This document shows, piece after piece, positions 4,469 to 5,529 of a DNA stretch of 5,529 nt (position 1 is its first letter; every line of letters starts with the position of its first letter). The position numbers were made by a program, and so were the translations under genes. Below the pieces are notes generated by a model that saw only the letters and a program-made list of their open reading frames with translations, made no database searches and was not told where the DNA came from. Origin of the DNA: an uncultured Acetatifactor sp. (GTDB lineage: Bacteria; Bacillota; Clostridia; Lachnospirales; Lachnospiraceae); the NCBI GenBank assembly GCA_910585615.1, contig CAJUFO010000034.1, forward strand, positions 37,446-42,974, written 5' to 3'.

Positions 4469-5529
4469 TCACTCCTTTCCGTCGGCAAGTTCCATATGTT
4501 GCATGAAACAGCCGTGCTGCACTGTCGTTTCCAACAGCACATTGTCATAGGAATTGATGATTTTCTGGGCGTTGGAAAGCCCGATTCCCTGATGCCCGGT
4601 CTTTGTGCTGAATCCACTTTGCTTTAACTCATGCAATGCTGCGCCATTATCCTGAAAGCCGTTGCTTATGATGATGGATACGCCAGCATCATGCCGAATG
4701 ATATTTAAGCCTATCTGGGGCTGTTCCATTGCAGATGCGGCTTCAATCGCATTGTCTAAAAAAATTCCCAGTATTCTGGCAAGGTCTACGGTATCCATTG
4801 GAAAATCGTCCACCCTGTCAGGGATGTCAATTGTAACGTCAATCCCTGATTCATGAGCGTAAATCAATTTTGCGGAGAGCAGGCTTTTGATTTCCAGCAC
4901 ACCTATGTTGCCAAGCTGGTTCAGCTTATAATCACCCTGGTCAATCAGATTCTTCGTGGGGAAGATATTCGTTTCAAAAAACTGCTTTAATTCGTCCATA
5001 TCGCTGTTTGCAATATAGCCGGACAAGGAGAGCAGAATATTGATGTAGTCATGCTTAAAGGAGCGCAGGCCATTATACATGATTTCTAAATTGCGCGTGT
5101 AGTCCTGTAAATCCTGTAAGGCTTTCTGTTTTGCCTCTGTTTGTATTTTCTCCAGATAGGAATATCGCATAGCGAAAAGCAAAAAAAGCATAACAAGCAG
5201 ATATCCTAAAATATGCAGGACATTATTATATATCATTTTGCCGACAGAGCCGTTCTGCCCCGGAATCAGATTATCAAACAGATAGATGGTTATCAGGAGC
5301 AGTGATGCGGCATCAATCAGATACCACGTCTGCTGAAAGCGTAAAACGCCTTTTCCGGACAGTAACAGTTTTTTAAGAAGCCTGCCGCAAAACAACGTGA
5401 TTAAATAAAACAAAAAAGTGTAGATTAGATTAGCGCCGAAAGAAATATACTGCCGGCTTATGGAAGACAGCGGCGTCAGCAGATTAACTGTTACGATAGT
5501 AAGTATAAAACCAATCATACCCATACAGA
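4469..5529 (-). CDS. AgrC-like HPK10 sensor histidine kinase (N-terminus cut by window edge)
   Basis: The frame is open from the stop at 4469 to the window edge; 351 residues follow an internal ATG at 5524, and the codon before it is also open. Four membrane segments are visible (about 4-18, 30-47, 66-87, 102-121 from that Met); AgrC-type kinases usually have six or more and about 430 residues, so an N-terminal part is probably missing rather than absent. A coiled linker (about 122-150) leads to the phospho-acceptor His158 in RSFKHDYINIL, the atypical AgrC/HPK10 H-box. The ATPase domain carries the N-box FLDNAIEAA (255-263), ISNG (286-289) and the G-box KTGHQGIGLSNA (308-319). It would sense an extracellular signal, classically an autoinducer peptide, and phosphorylate the adjacent regulator. 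The peptide and its AgrB-type processing enzyme are not in this window, so the true ligand is unknown. Confidence 0.93.
   Translation of the reverse strand, partial: CMGMIGFILTIVTVNLLTPLSSISRQYISFGANLIYTFLFYLITLFCGRLLKKLLLSGKGVLRFQQTWYLIDAASLLLITIYLFDNLIPGQNGSVGKMIYNNVLHILGYLLVMLFLLFAMRYSYLEKIQTEAKQKALQDLQDYTRNLEIMYNGLRSFKHDYINILLSLSGYIANSDMDELKQFFETNIFPTKNLIDQGDYKLNQLGNIGVLEIKSLLSAKLIYAHESGIDVTIDIPDRVDDFPMDTVDLARILGIFLDNAIEAASAMEQPQIGLNIIRHDAGVSIIISNGFQDNGAALHELKQSGFSTKTGHQGIGLSNAQKIINSYDNVLLETTVQHGCFMQHMELADGKE

Noticed and set aside
4384..4617. A 77-codon minus-strand frame across the kinase-regulator junction
   Set aside because: It overlaps the end of the kinase and the start of the regulator in another frame; both of those genes are well supported.
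1..5529. CRISPR array, tRNA or rRNA genes, insertion sequence
   Set aside because: No regularly spaced repeats, no cloverleaf or rRNA-like segments, and no transposase or terminal inverted repeats were seen on either strand.

Overview
The window looks like a stretch of a low-to-medium GC Gram-positive genome, most likely a clostridial gut anaerobe (Lachnospiraceae-like). This is inferred from the purine-rich Shine-Dalgarno sequences, a rho-independent terminator, an XRE regulator with a repeat-type tail, a stand-alone HMA protein paired with a CadA-type ATPase, and an AgrC/AgrA-like pair. No species can be named from the sequence alone. Every supported gene lies on the minus strand, so the transcriptional order runs from high to low coordinates.

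Layout in transcription order: (1) 5529-4469, an AgrC-like sensor histidine kinase cut by the window edge, then 4462-3743, its AgrA-like LytTR response regulator, 6 bp apart. No agrB/agrD or other peptide gene is visible; it would lie beyond 5529 if present. (2) About 3742-3345, a decayed stretch with a remnant of a winged-helix DNA-binding protein interrupted by a TGA codon. (3) 3358-3288, a strong sigma-A-type promoter overlapped by a perfect dyad that matches ArsR/SmtB metal-sensor operators. (4) 3257-3036, a 73-residue HMA-domain metal-binding protein. (5) 3024-2995, a stable UUCG-capped hairpin. (6) 2981-2835, a possible 48-codon small ORF whose stop overlaps the start of the next gene. 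(7) 2838-736, a Zn2+/Cd2+/Pb2+-type P1B ATPase carrying an unusual hydrophilic, histidine-bearing insertion of about 60 residues in its nucleotide-binding domain. (8) 698-644, an intrinsic terminator. (9) 609-531, a cluster of small hairpins. (10) 501-1, an extended -10 promoter with an adjacent palindrome, driving an XRE-family regulator that runs off the window.

The core of the window is a metal-efflux operon. A metal-responsive repressor, not encoded here, would release the operator when Zn/Cd/Pb is high. The small HMA protein would bind metal in the cytosol and the ATPase would export it. The ATPase lacks its own N-terminal HMA domain, so the separate HMA gene probably supplies that function. 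The AgrC/A-like pair is clearly more AT-rich than the ATPase region, and the change falls in the decayed stretch, so the two halves probably have different histories. The least ordinary features are the N-domain insertion, the in-frame small ORF and hairpin between the HMA and ATPase genes, and the multi-half-site operator without a local ArsR gene.
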